The notes beneath the pieces were generated by a model that searched no databases, was not told where the DNA came from, and worked only from the letters and a program-made list of their open reading frames with translations. Shown here one piece after another: positions 49,542 through 58,260 of a stretch of 64,000 bases of DNA. Position 1 is the stretch's first letter. Each line of letters begins with the position of its first letter. The stretch covers positions 62,001 through 126,000 of the forward strand of contig NZ_JAJADQ010000012.1 of NCBI RefSeq assembly GCF_020447315.1. The letters are read 5' to 3'. Origin of the DNA: Hymenobacter nitidus (GTDB lineage Bacteria > Bacteroidota > Bacteroidia > Cytophagales > Hymenobacteraceae). The position numbers were made by a program, and so were the translations under genes.

Positions 49542-51533
49542 ATGAAAAACTTCCTGCTGACGATACTGAGCCTGCTGAGCGCGTATGCCGTTCGGGCACA
49601 GAAGCCTTACGATGTGCTCGACTGGAAGGCCAACGTGTCGTTGAACACCGCCCTGGTGCAGCAGATGCGGGACCAGTATGCCACACGCCGCACAGATCTG
49701 GCCCGGGCCGGGCAGTCGGAGGCCGGCGTGCGGGCCTACCGCGACAGTGTGCGGGCCCGCTACCGCCGCCTGCTGGGGCCACTGCCGGCCCGCACCCCGC
49801 TCCGGGCCCAGATTACCGGCACGCTACCCCGCGACGGGTACCGCATCGAAAAAGTGGTGTACGCCAGCACGCCCCGCCACCGCGTGACGGCCAACCTCTA
49901 TGTGCCCGCCAACGCGGCGGGCAAGTTGCCGGGCGTGCTGCTGCTCTGCGGGCACGAAGCCGAGTCCAAAGCCACCGAATCTTACCAGAAAACCGCCATT
50001 CTATTCGCTAAAAACGGCTTTGTAGTGCTGGTCATCGACCCGATTTCGCAGGGTGAGCGGTATCAGCTGGTAGGCCCTGAAGGCAAGCCCCTGACCCGCG
50101 GCGGTACCACCGAGCACACCTTGCTGAACGAGGAGTCGGCGCTGGTCGGCACCAGCACCATTGCCGACCAGCTCTGGGACAACGTGCGTGGCCTCGACTA
50201 CCTGCTAACCCGGCCCGAGGTGGATACTGAGCGAATTGGGGCGCTGGGCAACTCGGGCGGCGCCACCCAGACGGCCTACCTCCTGGGCTACGATGAGCGG
50301 GTGAAGGTGGCCGCGCTGTGCAGCTACGTGGCCAGCGGCGAGCGGGTGCTGGAGCTGACCGGCCCCTCCGACGGCTGCGTGATGATTCCTGGAGCCGGCC
50401 AAGCCCGCCTCGACGTGGCCGACTGGCCTATCATGTTTGCGCCCCGGCCCCTGCAGATTCTGGCCGGCCGCTTCGACTTCGTGGACTACGGCCTCATCCA
50501 GGATGCCTACGCGGAAGTAAAACAGGTGTACCACGGCTTCGGGCAGGAAGAAAAAGTTAGCCTGTTTACCTACGACGACGGCCACGGCATCTCGCAGCCC
50601 AAGCGGGAGGCCGCGGTGCAATGGTTTCGGCAGTGGCTGTATAACGACCCGCGTCCGGTGCCGGAAGGCAAGCTGGCTACGCTGAAGCCCGAGGAACTGT
50701 GGTCTACCAGCTCGGGACAGGTAACCACCACGTTCAAAGATGAGCTGACTATCCCGGAGCGCAACCTGACCCTGGCCCGGCAGCTGGCTTCGGGGCGCCG
50801 GAAAAACCGCCCGGAAGCGTTGCCCGGTCTTATTCGTCAGCAGCTCCAGTTGCCGGCCCAGCTGGAGGCGCCCGTGGCAGTGGAGTGGAAGGAAACCGTG
50901 CTGGGTAAAGACAACGTGGCCCTACGCAAGCTCATCATCCGCCGCGCGGGGCAGGTGCCGCTGCCCGCCCTGCTGGCCCTGCCCCTCGGCGAGGCTCCCG
51001 TGACAAAAGTAGTGCTGTGGCTGCCCGAGCAGGGCAAGCGCACCCTGGCCGACAGCACCGGTCTGCTGGCCGGCTACCTGCGCCAGAATTACGCGGTGCT
51101 GCTCACCGACCTGCGCGGCCTGGGCGAAACCACCGACCCGGAGCAGTTCAACGACAAGAAATTCTACAACCGGGAGTACCGCAACGCCCTGCTGGCCCTG
51201 CACGTAGGCCAGCCGCTGCTGGGCCAGCGCGTAGTGGATGTGTTCATGGCCCTGGGCTTCGTGGGGCAGGAGCCGCGCCTGCGCGCCGCCCCGGTAGAGG
51301 TGTATGCTACCGGCCGCGCCGCGCCGGTGGCTTTGCACGCGGCCGTTCTCACACCCCGCATTGCCCGCCTGTGGACCGGCGCCGGCCTCACTTCGTTTCA
51401 GCAGGTACTGGAGCAGCCCACCGCCCGCGACTGGTACTCGCTCGTGCTGCCGGGCGTGCTGCGGCGCTACGATTTGCCGGAGCTGGCCGCCGCGCTGGGC
51501 CCCGGGCGCCTGCAATCGGTTGCAACCCCCTGA
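49542..51533 (+). CDS. Exported two-domain alpha/beta hydrolase, probable carbohydrate esterase
   Basis: A 663-residue protein with signal peptide (LLTILSLLSAYAVRAQ). Residues about 85-385 form an acetyl-xylan-esterase/prolyl-oligopeptidase-like hydrolase with nucleophile motif GALGNSGGATQ, candidate acid DFVDY and histidine DDGHGIS. A second hydrolase-like domain, about 440-650 (VVLWLPEQGKRTL, VLLTDLRGLGETTDPEQ), lacks a GxSxG nucleophile, so it looks inactive or structural. Between uxaB and the symporter in a pectin locus, an acetyl or methyl esterase acting on pectin is likely, but the substrate is inferred. I cannot place it in a CAZy CE family with confidence. Confidence 0.78.
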   Translation: MKNFLLTILSLLSAYAVRAQKPYDVLDWKANVSLNTALVQQMRDQYATRRTDLARAGQSEAGVRAYRDSVRARYRRLLGPLPARTPLRAQITGTLPRDGYRIEKVVYASTPRHRVTANLYVPANAAGKLPGVLLLCGHEAESKATESYQKTAILFAKNGFVVLVIDPISQGERYQLVGPEGKPLTRGGTTEHTLLNEESALVGTSTIADQLWDNVRGLDYLLTRPEVDTERIGALGNSGGATQTAYLLGYDERVKVAALCSYVASGERVLELTGPSDGCVMIPGAGQARLDVADWPIMFAPRPLQILAGRFDFVDYGLIQDAYAEVKQVYHGFGQEEKVSLFTYDDGHGISQPKREAAVQWFRQWLYNDPRPVPEGKLATLKPEELWSTSSGQVTTTFKDELTIPERNLTLARQLASGRRKNRPEALPGLIRQQLQLPAQLEAPVAVEWKETVLGKDNVALRKLIIRRAGQVPLPALLALPLGEAPVTKVVLWLPEQGKRTLADSTGLLAGYLRQNYAVLLTDLRGLGETTDPEQFNDKKFYNREYRNALLALHVGQPLLGQRVVDVFMALGFVGQEPRLRAAPVEVYATGRAAPVALHAAVLTPRIARLWTGAGLTSFQQVLEQPTARDWYSLVLPGVLRRYDLPELAAALGPGRLQSVATP

Positions 51534-51594
51534 CGCCGAAGAAGCAGCAGTGGGGCAGAGGTGCCCCGAAAACCAGGCACGCAGGTGGAGCCTA

Positions 51595-51609
51595 TGCAAA
51601 CGTTTACGG
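51595..51609. promoter_or_regulatory. Single operator-like palindrome upstream of the symporter
   Basis: TGCAAACGTTTACGG resembles one half of the pectin operator (AACGTTTGC) with a central ACGT. AAACCGGTTT, a perfect palindrome, follows at 51637-51646. Both are 130-185 bases before the symporter ATG. The rest of 51534-51777 holds no gene. Confidence 0.5.
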
Positions 51610-51777
51610 TAGTTTTTTTGGCCTGTTAGCGGGGGCAAACCGGTTTTAAACGCTTTATTTCGGGTTCGAAGGCTGGAACTCAGGGTCCAGAAAGCTAGCT
51701 TTAGCCGAGCTTTTCCGCGCGGGGCTTCTGTGGGCTCCGTCCTCCGCCTTTCCTTATCTACTCTTTCACCGTCTTCA

Positions 51778-53460
51778 ATGAACCAACTCGCCACGCTTGA
51801 TTACATTGTATTCTTTGTCTATTTCCTGATTGTCTCGGGCTATGGCATCTGGATTTACCGCCGCAAAACCGGCCACGACGGCACGATAGAAGGTGACTCC
51901 AAGGACTATTTCTTGGCCGAAGGCTCCCTGACGTGGTGGGCCATCGGCTCCTCGCTCATTGCTTCCAACATCTCGGCCGAGCAGTTTGTGGGCATGTCGG
52001 GCTCGGGCTTCAAGATGGGCCTGGCCATTGCCACCTACGAATGGATGGCGGCCCTGACGCTGATTATCGTGGCCGTGTTCTTTATTCCGGTGTATCTGAA
52101 GAACCACATCTTCACGATGCCCCAGTTTCTGCACCAGCGCTACAACGGCACGGTAGCCATGATTATGGCCATCTTCTGGCTGATGCTCTACGTGGTCGTC
52201 AACCTGACCTCGATTCTGTACCTGGGCGCCATTGCCATCAGTAGCATTGCCGGCCTGAACCTGACGTTCTGCATGTACGCGCTGGCCGTTTTTGCCGTCA
52301 TCATCACGCTGGGTGGCATGAAGGTAATCGGCTTTACGGACGTAATTCAGGTGTTCTTCCTGATTCTGGGCGGCCTGGCCACTACCTACCTGGCCCTCGA
52401 CATGGTGGCTGACCACTACGGGCAGTCGGGCGTAATCAGCGGCTTCAAGCTGATGCAGGACCAGGCCGCCGACCACTTCCAGATGATCTTCGACCAGGAC
52501 AATCCCAACTTTATTGACCTGCCGGGCCTCACCGTGCTGCTCGGCGGCATGTGGATTGTGAACCTGAACTACTGGGGTTGCAACCAGTACATCACGCAAC
52601 GGGCGCTGGGAGCCGATTTGCCCACAGCCCGCGCCGGTATCCTGTTTGCTGCTTTCCTCAAGCTGTTGATGCCCGTTATCGTGGTACTGCCCGGCATTGC
52701 GGCCTACGTACTCTACAAGCAGGACGTGTTCAGCGGCGAGATGATGCAGGACGGCGAGCTGAACCCCGACCGCGCCTACCCCGTGCTGCTCAACATTCTG
52801 CCCGTGGGTCTGAAAGGCCTGTCGTTTGCGGCCCTCACGGCGGCAGTAGTAGCTTCCCTGGCCGGCAAAGCCAACTCCATTGCCACCATTTTCACCCTTG
52901 ACATCTACAAGAAAGTGCTCAACCAGGATGCTTCCGAGAAGAAGCTGGTGCTGGTAGGTAAGATTGCCGTTGTGGTGGCCATGATTCTGGGCGTGCTGAT
53001 TGCGCCCCACCTGGGTATCGACAAGAAAGGCGGCTTCCAGTACATTCAGGAGTACACGGGCTTCGTGTCGCCGGGTATTTTTGCCATGTTCATCCTGGGC
53101 TTCTTCTGGAAAAAGACGACGTCCAACGCGGCCCTGTTTGCCACCATTGGTGGCTTCCTGCTCTCCATCATGTTTAAGTTCCTGCCCGGCCTGGTCGATC
53201 TGTCGTTCCTGGCACCCCTGGGCTTCGCGGTGAAAAGCCAGGCTGGCGTCTACGAAATTCCCTTCCTCGACCGGATGGGCTTCGTATTCGTTATATGCAT
53301 CGTCGTGATGGTAATTATCAGCCTGTTTGAAACCAGCCGCGGCGTCGTAGCGAAAGGCCTGGAGGTCGATGCCAGCATGTTCAAGCCCCAGCGCAGCTTC
53401 ACTATCGGCGCCATGGTCATTGCCGTCCTGCTGACGGCGCTCTACACGATCTACTGGTAA
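51778..53460 (+). CDS. Sodium/solute symporter (SSS family), sugar or uronate
   Basis: A 560-residue inner-membrane protein with about 13-15 hydrophobic segments, beginning NQLATLDYIVFFVYFLIVSGYGIWIYRR-like (TM1 about 7-25). SSS landmarks include YFLAEGSLTWWAIGSSLIASNISAEQFVGMSGSG and NQYITQRALGA. It likely moves galacturonate or its oligomer products inward with sodium. The ATG at 51778 matches the family start; a TTG 48 bases upstream is rejected. A strong terminator follows. Confidence 0.92.
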   Translation: MNQLATLDYIVFFVYFLIVSGYGIWIYRRKTGHDGTIEGDSKDYFLAEGSLTWWAIGSSLIASNISAEQFVGMSGSGFKMGLAIATYEWMAALTLIIVAVFFIPVYLKNHIFTMPQFLHQRYNGTVAMIMAIFWLMLYVVVNLTSILYLGAIAISSIAGLNLTFCMYALAVFAVIITLGGMKVIGFTDVIQVFFLILGGLATTYLALDMVADHYGQSGVISGFKLMQDQAADHFQMIFDQDNPNFIDLPGLTVLLGGMWIVNLNYWGCNQYITQRALGADLPTARAGILFAAFLKLLMPVIVVLPGIAAYVLYKQDVFSGEMMQDGELNPDRAYPVLLNILPVGLKGLSFAALTAAVVASLAGKANSIATIFTLDIYKKVLNQDASEKKLVLVGKIAVVVAMILGVLIAPHLGIDKKGGFQYIQEYTGFVSPGIFAMFILGFFWKKTTSNAALFATIGGFLLSIMFKFLPGLVDLSFLAPLGFAVKSQAGVYEIPFLDRMGFVFVICIVVMVIISLFETSRGVVAKGLEVDASMFKPQRSFTIGAMVIAVLLTALYTIYW

Positions 53461-53496
53461 GCGGAGCCGGCGAAAAGCCCCTAGCTTCGTTTCCGT

Positions 53497-53536
53497 GAAA
53501 AAGGGCGGCTGCACGATGGTGCAGCCGCCCTTTTTC
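53497..53536 (+). terminator. Terminator after the symporter
   Basis: GAAAAAGGGCGGCTGCAC at 53497-53514 pairs with GTGCAGCCGCCCTTTTTC at 53519-53536, four-base loop. Confidence 0.92.
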
Positions 53537-53583
53537 GTTGGGATGTTGTCTGTGGTACTTAGAACTGCCTGCTGCGCTGGCTT

Positions 53584-53616
53584 GGCAACGTTCCCGGTAA
53601 CGTTTGCGCAACTATA
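53584..53616 (+). promoter_or_regulatory. Pectin double operator, copy 4 (upstream of CE12 genes)
   Basis: GGCAACGTTCCCGG, TAACGTTTGCGCA, ACTATA. It is 138 bases before the first CE12 ATG and is the best match to the overall consensus. Confidence 0.8.
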
Positions 53617-53754
53617 ATCCCGGAACGGGCTTTTCCTGGCCGCAAATTGGCCTTACTTGCTGAAACGCGTACTTCGTTGCAGAGCTTCTGTGAGCCCGGC
53701 TGCCCCTTGGGAAGCGCGTGGTACGTTGGCAATTTCACTTTCTACTTCCCCGGC

Positions 53755-54537
53755 ATGATGCATCGTGTGCTTTCCGTGGCGGCGGGTTTTGGCCTGCTGG
53801 CGCTGCTGGCCTTCACCGGGCCGCCTGCTACCATTAAAGTCTACCTTATCGGCGACTCTACCATGTCGAACAAGGAGGAAAAGGCCTTTCCCGAAACCGG
53901 CTGGGGCATGCCCTTTCGCTACTTCTTCGACGAAACTGTGACAGTGGACAACCGCGCCCAGAACGGCCGCAGCACCAAGTCGTTCCTGGCCGAAAACCGC
54001 TGGCAGCCCGTGGCTCAGGACCTCAGGGCCGGCGACTACGTCTTCATCCAGTTCGGGCACAACGACGAGGTGCCGACCAAAGCCAATTACACGCCCGAGG
54101 CCGACTTCAAAGCCAACCTGACGCGCTTCGTTACCGAAACCCGCGCCAAAAAGGCTACGCCGGTGCTGCTCACGCCCGTGGCGCGCCGCAAGTTCGACGC
54201 GGCCGGCAAGGTAGAAGGAACCCACAGCGCGTATGCCGCCCTCGTGCGGGCCGTGGCCCAGGAGCAAAAGGTAGCCCTGATTGATCTGGACGCGGAAAGT
54301 CAGGCCCTGTTGCAGCAGTTCGGAGTCGAGAATTCCAAGCTGCTCTTCAACCATCTGGCCCCCGGGGAGCACCCCAACTACCCCGCCGGCCGCGACGATA
54401 ACACCCACTTCAGCGAGCTGGGCGCCCGTAAAGTGGCCCAACTGGTGCTGGCCGATATCCGCACGCTCCAGCTGGAGCTGGCTAATCGTATTGTGAAGCG
54501 CGAAGTGAAGAAAACCGTGGACGCCCAGGCCCGCTAA
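53755..54537 (+). CDS. Rhamnogalacturonan acetylesterase (CE12), copy 1
   Basis: Removes acetyl groups from rhamnogalacturonan or pectin. The 260-residue SGNH hydrolase has a short signal peptide (LSVAAGFGLLALLAF), block I VYLIGDSTMSN (nucleophile Ser), block III QNGRSTKSF, FGHNDE (block III/V) and DDNTHFSELG with the catalytic Asp-x-x-His. The ATG at 53755 begins the signal peptide; an in-frame TTG/ATG region upstream is not family-like. It is followed after 11 bases by a close paralogue. Confidence 0.93.
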   Translation: MMHRVLSVAAGFGLLALLAFTGPPATIKVYLIGDSTMSNKEEKAFPETGWGMPFRYFFDETVTVDNRAQNGRSTKSFLAENRWQPVAQDLRAGDYVFIQFGHNDEVPTKANYTPEADFKANLTRFVTETRAKKATPVLLTPVARRKFDAAGKVEGTHSAYAALVRAVAQEQKVALIDLDAESQALLQQFGVENSKLLFNHLAPGEHPNYPAGRDDNTHFSELGARKVAQLVLADIRTLQLELANRIVKREVKKTVDAQAR

Positions 54538-54548
54538 CCCGACTAACT

Positions 54549-55367
54549 ATGCAGACACCCCTCCTGAAACGCGTCTGGCCGCTGGCGTTGCTGCTGATGC
54601 TGGCCTTCACCGGGGCGACACCCAAGAAAATCAAGCTCTACCTGATTGGCGACTCCACCATTGCCCAGAAAATCAAGCAGACCTTCCCCGAAACCGGCTG
54701 GGGCATGCCGTTGTCCACGTTTTTCGACTCGACAGTGGTGGTGGACAACCGCGCCCAGAACGGCCGCAGCACCCGCACTTTTCTGGCCGAAAACCGCTGG
54801 CAGCCCATTGTGGATGCCCTGCAGGAAGGCGACTACGTCTTCATTCAGTTTGGCCACAACGACGAGTCGGAGGCGCATCCGGACCGCTACACCTCACCCG
54901 CTGACTACCGCAAAAACCTCATCAAGTTTGTGACCGAGACGCGGGCCAGGAAGGGCAACCCGGTGCTGATTACGCCCGTCACGCGCCGCAAATTCGATAA
55001 GCAAGGCAAACAGCAGGAAACCCACGCGGCCTATTCCGCTGCCACCACGGACGTGGCCAGGGAATACAAAGTGCCCCTGATTGATCTGGATAAGATGAGC
55101 CGGGAGCTGTTGCAGCAATTCGGCGTGGAAAACTCCAAGCTGCTATTTCTGCAATTGGAGCCCGGCGACCATCCCAACTACCCCTACGGCCGCCAGGACA
55201 ACACCCACTTCAGCGAGCTGGGCGCCCGTAAGATGGCCCAGTTGGTGGTAAGCCAGGTGGTAGCCCAGAAGCTGCCGCTGCTCTCGGAGCGTATGGCCAG
55301 GCCTACCGCCAAGAACGCCGTACCGCCCGCGGCTACCGGTAAAGATGCCCAACCCACCACGCCATGA
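54549..55367 (+). CDS. Rhamnogalacturonan acetylesterase (CE12), copy 2
   Basis: A 272-residue paralogue of the preceding gene with the same motifs (YLIGDSTIAQ, QNGRSTRTF, FGHNDES, DNTHFSELGARK) and an added Pro/Ala/Thr-rich C-terminal tail of about 25 residues. The two are a tandem duplication by eye, sharing long identical stretches. The stop overlaps the pectinesterase start by four bases (ATGA). Confidence 0.93.
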   Translation: MQTPLLKRVWPLALLLMLAFTGATPKKIKLYLIGDSTIAQKIKQTFPETGWGMPLSTFFDSTVVVDNRAQNGRSTRTFLAENRWQPIVDALQEGDYVFIQFGHNDESEAHPDRYTSPADYRKNLIKFVTETRARKGNPVLITPVTRRKFDKQGKQQETHAAYSAATTDVAREYKVPLIDLDKMSRELLQQFGVENSKLLFLQLEPGDHPNYPYGRQDNTHFSELGARKMAQLVVSQVVAQKLPLLSERMARPTAKNAVPPAATGKDAQPTTP

Positions 55368-56317
55368 GGAAACTACTGAGCCTGCTTTTTCTGCTGGGGC
55401 TGCTCACCGGCCGCGCCTTTGGCTACGACTTTGTGGTGGCCCAGGATGGCTCGGGGCAGTACCGCACGGTGCAGGAAGCCTTCAACGCCGTGCCCGACTT
55501 CCGCAAGAAAGTCACCACCATCTTCATCAAGAAGGGTGTGTATAAGGAGAAGCTTATTCTGGCCGGCTCCAAGAATCTGGTTACAATCATTGGTGAGGAT
55601 CGGGAGCAAACCATCCTGACTTACGACGACTACAACCAGAAGAAGAACATCTTTGGCGAAGACAAGGGCACCTCGGGCTCGTCGAGCATCTACATCTATG
55701 GCACCGACTTCTCGGCCGAGAACCTCACCTTCCAGAACTCATCGGGGCCGGTGGGGCAGGCCGTGGCCGTGTGGGTGGCCGGCGACAAAGCCCGCTTCCG
55801 CAACTGCCGCTTCCTAGGCTTCCAGGATACGCTCTACACCTACGGCTACGGCAGCCGCCAGTACTACCAGAACTGCTACATCGAGGGCACCGTCGACTTT
55901 ATCTTCGGCTCCAGTACGGCCTTTTTCGAGGACTGCACCATCTTCTGCAAGAAGGGTGGGGGCTACGTCACGGCCGCTTCGACCCCCGACAGCACCCGCT
56001 ACGGCTACGTGTTCCGGAACTGCCGCCTCACGGGCGACGCTCCGGCCGGTTCCTTTATGCTGGGCCGGCCCTGGCGGCCTTATGCCAAAACCGTGTTCAT
56101 CAACTGTGAGCTGGGCGAGCAGATTGCGGCCGTCGGCTGGGACCATTGGGGCAAGGAAACCAACAAGCAGACCGCCTATTACGCCGAGTACCAGAACAAA
56201 GGCAAAGGTGCCCGGCCCAAGCAGCGCGTCGCCTGGAGCCATCAGCTCACCGATGAGCAGGCCCAGGCCTACACCCGCGAGAAGGTGCTCCGCAACTGGG
56301 ACCCAAGCAAAAACTAG
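55364..56317 (+). CDS. Pectinesterase (CE8), copy 2
   Basis: Demethylates homogalacturonan. A 317-residue exported protein with signal peptide (LLSLLFLLGLLTGRAFG), VVAQDGSGQYRTVQEAFNAVP, FQDTLYTYGYGSRQYYQNCY with catalytic Asp, EGTVDFIFGSS with nucleophile Asp and LGRPWRPYAKTVF with the conserved Arg. It lacks a sorting domain, so it probably stays periplasmic. Translationally coupled to the CE12 pair. Confidence 0.95.
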   Translation: MRKLLSLLFLLGLLTGRAFGYDFVVAQDGSGQYRTVQEAFNAVPDFRKKVTTIFIKKGVYKEKLILAGSKNLVTIIGEDREQTILTYDDYNQKKNIFGEDKGTSGSSSIYIYGTDFSAENLTFQNSSGPVGQAVAVWVAGDKARFRNCRFLGFQDTLYTYGYGSRQYYQNCYIEGTVDFIFGSSTAFFEDCTIFCKKGGGYVTAASTPDSTRYGYVFRNCRLTGDAPAGSFMLGRPWRPYAKTVFINCELGEQIAAVGWDHWGKETNKQTAYYAEYQNKGKGARPKQRVAWSHQLTDEQAQAYTREKVLRNWDPSKN

Positions 56318-56425
56318 CAGCCCCTTCAGCTTCGGCTTGCAGACGTGAGTTGTCTCCTTACTTGCTGTGATGAAAAATAAGAAGACAGGTTGCGCTGACT
56401 TTCTATCCGCCCAGATTCTTTCACC

Positions 56426-57463
56426 ATGTCCTTTCCTCGCCTTCTGCTGACGGCCGCCTTGCTGGTCGGTGCTACGGCTCTGCACGCCCAGACTACGCCC
56501 CCGGCTCCGGCAACTGCCCCGCCGGCTTCACCTGCTCCGGCCAAACCGGCCCCGGCACCCGCTCCGCCTCAGGTCACGCGCATGACCGTGGCCCAGGACG
56601 GCTCGGGCGACTACCGCACCGTGCAGGAGGCCGTGAATGCCTCCCGGGACTTGTCGCAGGTGACGGTGACCATCTTTATCAAAAACGGCATTTACCGCGA
56701 AAAGCTGGTGGTGCCCTCCCACAAGACGCACGTCACGCTGCTGGGCGAGAGCAGCACGGGCGTCGTCATCACCTTCGGCGACTACTCCGGCGACGCGCAG
56801 AAGCACAGCACCTACACGTCCCACACGGTGCTGGTGCAGGCCAACGACTTCACGGCCGAGAACATCACCTTCGAAAACTCGGCCGGGCCGGTGGGGCAGG
56901 CCGTGGCCCTGCACGTGGAAGGCGACCGGGCCACCTTCCGCAACTGCCGCCTGCTGGGCCACCAAGACACGCTGTATACGGCCGTGGAAAGCAGCCGCCA
57001 GTACTACCAGAACTGCTACATCGAGGGCACCACCGACTTCCTGTTTGGCACCGCTACCGTGGTATTTGAGGGCTGCGAGCTGCGTAGCAAGCGCAATTCC
57101 TACATCACGGCGGCTTCTACCACGGCCCACCAGAAATATGGCTACGTGCTGCTCAACTGCAAGCTCACGGCCACCGACGACGCCAAGAAAGTGTACCTGG
57201 GGCGGCCTTGGCGGCCCCACGCCAAAACGGTGTTTATCAACTGCGAGCTGGGTGCCCACATTACACCCGCCGGCTGGGACAACTGGCGCAACCCCGAGAA
57301 TGAAAAGACGGTGTGCTACGCCGAGTACAAGTCTACCGGGCCCGGTGCCAACGCCCAGGAGCGGGTGAAGTGGGCCCACCAGCTCACGGCCAAGGAAGCC
57401 AAAAAGTACACGCTAAAAAACATCTTCGCCGGCGGCGAAGGGTGGGAACCGGTAAGAAAGTGA
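56426..57463 (+). CDS. Pectinesterase (CE8), copy 3
   Basis: A 345-residue paralogue of copy 2, with a signal peptide (LLTAALLVGATALHAQ) and a Pro/Ala linker of about 30 residues before the helix. Motifs are VAQDGSGDYRTVQEAVNA, HQDTLYTAVESSRQYYQNCY, EGTTDFLFGTA and LGRPWRPHAKTVF. The catalytic Asp/Asp/Arg set is complete. No sorting domain. The gap of 108 bases from copy 2 has no terminator, so they may share a transcript. Confidence 0.95.
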   Translation: MSFPRLLLTAALLVGATALHAQTTPPAPATAPPASPAPAKPAPAPAPPQVTRMTVAQDGSGDYRTVQEAVNASRDLSQVTVTIFIKNGIYREKLVVPSHKTHVTLLGESSTGVVITFGDYSGDAQKHSTYTSHTVLVQANDFTAENITFENSAGPVGQAVALHVEGDRATFRNCRLLGHQDTLYTAVESSRQYYQNCYIEGTTDFLFGTATVVFEGCELRSKRNSYITAASTTAHQKYGYVLLNCKLTATDDAKKVYLGRPWRPHAKTVFINCELGAHITPAGWDNWRNPENEKTVCYAEYKSTGPGANAQERVKWAHQLTAKEAKKYTLKNIFAGGEGWEPVRK

Positions 57464-57554
57464 GCCTGCTGGTGCGAACTTTAGCCGCGCGGGGCCAGTG
57501 GTTGCGGTTTGCGCTGCTATCTTGCGCTACGCCTACAATTGCTGTAAGAACGCC

Positions 57555-58259
57555 GTGAGAGAGTATGTGCTGTTCGTCGATACCGAAACCTCCGGCATCC
57601 CCCAGGACTGGAACCAACCGTATTCGGTGCTGGGCAACTGGCCCCACATTGCCCAGCTGGCCTGGGTACTCTACTCCCGCGACGGACAGGAAATCAAGGC
57701 CGAAAACCACTACATCCTGCCCAGCGACTACGACCTGAGTCCCGCCTCCATCGGCGTGCACGGTCTCACGCGGGAGTTTCTGCTGGCGCACGGCCGGCCC
57801 CGCCACGAGGTGCTGCGCCTGCTCTATCAGGATTTGCTGCGCTACGAGCCGCTGGTAGTGGCCCACTTCATGAAGCTCGACTTTCATATGCTAGGCGTGG
57901 GCTTCTACCGGGCCGGCCTCGAAAATCCGCTCGACGTGCTGCCTACCTTCTGCACCATGCTCACCACCAGCCGCTTCGTGCGGCCCGGGCAGCAGGGCTA
58001 CCTGCGCCTGGGCGAGCTGTATGAGCGCCTGTTTCACGAGCCCCTGGAGCGGCAGCACGATGCCCGCGTGGATGCCTACGCCACGGCCCGTTGCTTTTTT
58101 GAGCTGTGGCGCAAAGGTGACATCACCGACCAGACCATTGCCGCCCAGGCGCCGCTGCGCCGGCCGGGCCTTGCGGCCAACCCCAACCATTGGGTTATAC
58201 TTGCCGCGTTGCTACTGGGGCTGGCGCTTTTGCTGGCGGCCTACCTCTTATTCTTCTGA
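57555..58259 (+). CDS. DnaQ-like 3'-5' exonuclease with C-terminal membrane anchor
   Basis: A 234-residue DEDDh-type exonuclease: VDTETSGIPQDW (first Asp-x-Glu) at the start, YEPLVVAHFMKLDFHML (second Asp) and HDARVDAYATARCF (His and last Asp). The last 22 residues (WVILAALLLGLALLLAAYLLFF) form one membrane segment, which is unusual for this fold. The GTG at 57555 is taken as start; upstream frame codons look non-coding. One base separates it from the next gene. Confidence 0.82.
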   Translation: MREYVLFVDTETSGIPQDWNQPYSVLGNWPHIAQLAWVLYSRDGQEIKAENHYILPSDYDLSPASIGVHGLTREFLLAHGRPRHEVLRLLYQDLLRYEPLVVAHFMKLDFHMLGVGFYRAGLENPLDVLPTFCTMLTTSRFVRPGQQGYLRLGELYERLFHEPLERQHDARVDAYATARCFFELWRKGDITDQTIAAQAPLRRPGLAANPNHWVILAALLLGLALLLAAYLLFF

Positions 58260-58260
58260 T

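Noticed and set aside
54549..55367. Frameshifted duplicate or pseudogene of the first CE12
   Set aside because: The frame is intact with all catalytic motifs and its own signal peptide, so it is a functional paralogue.
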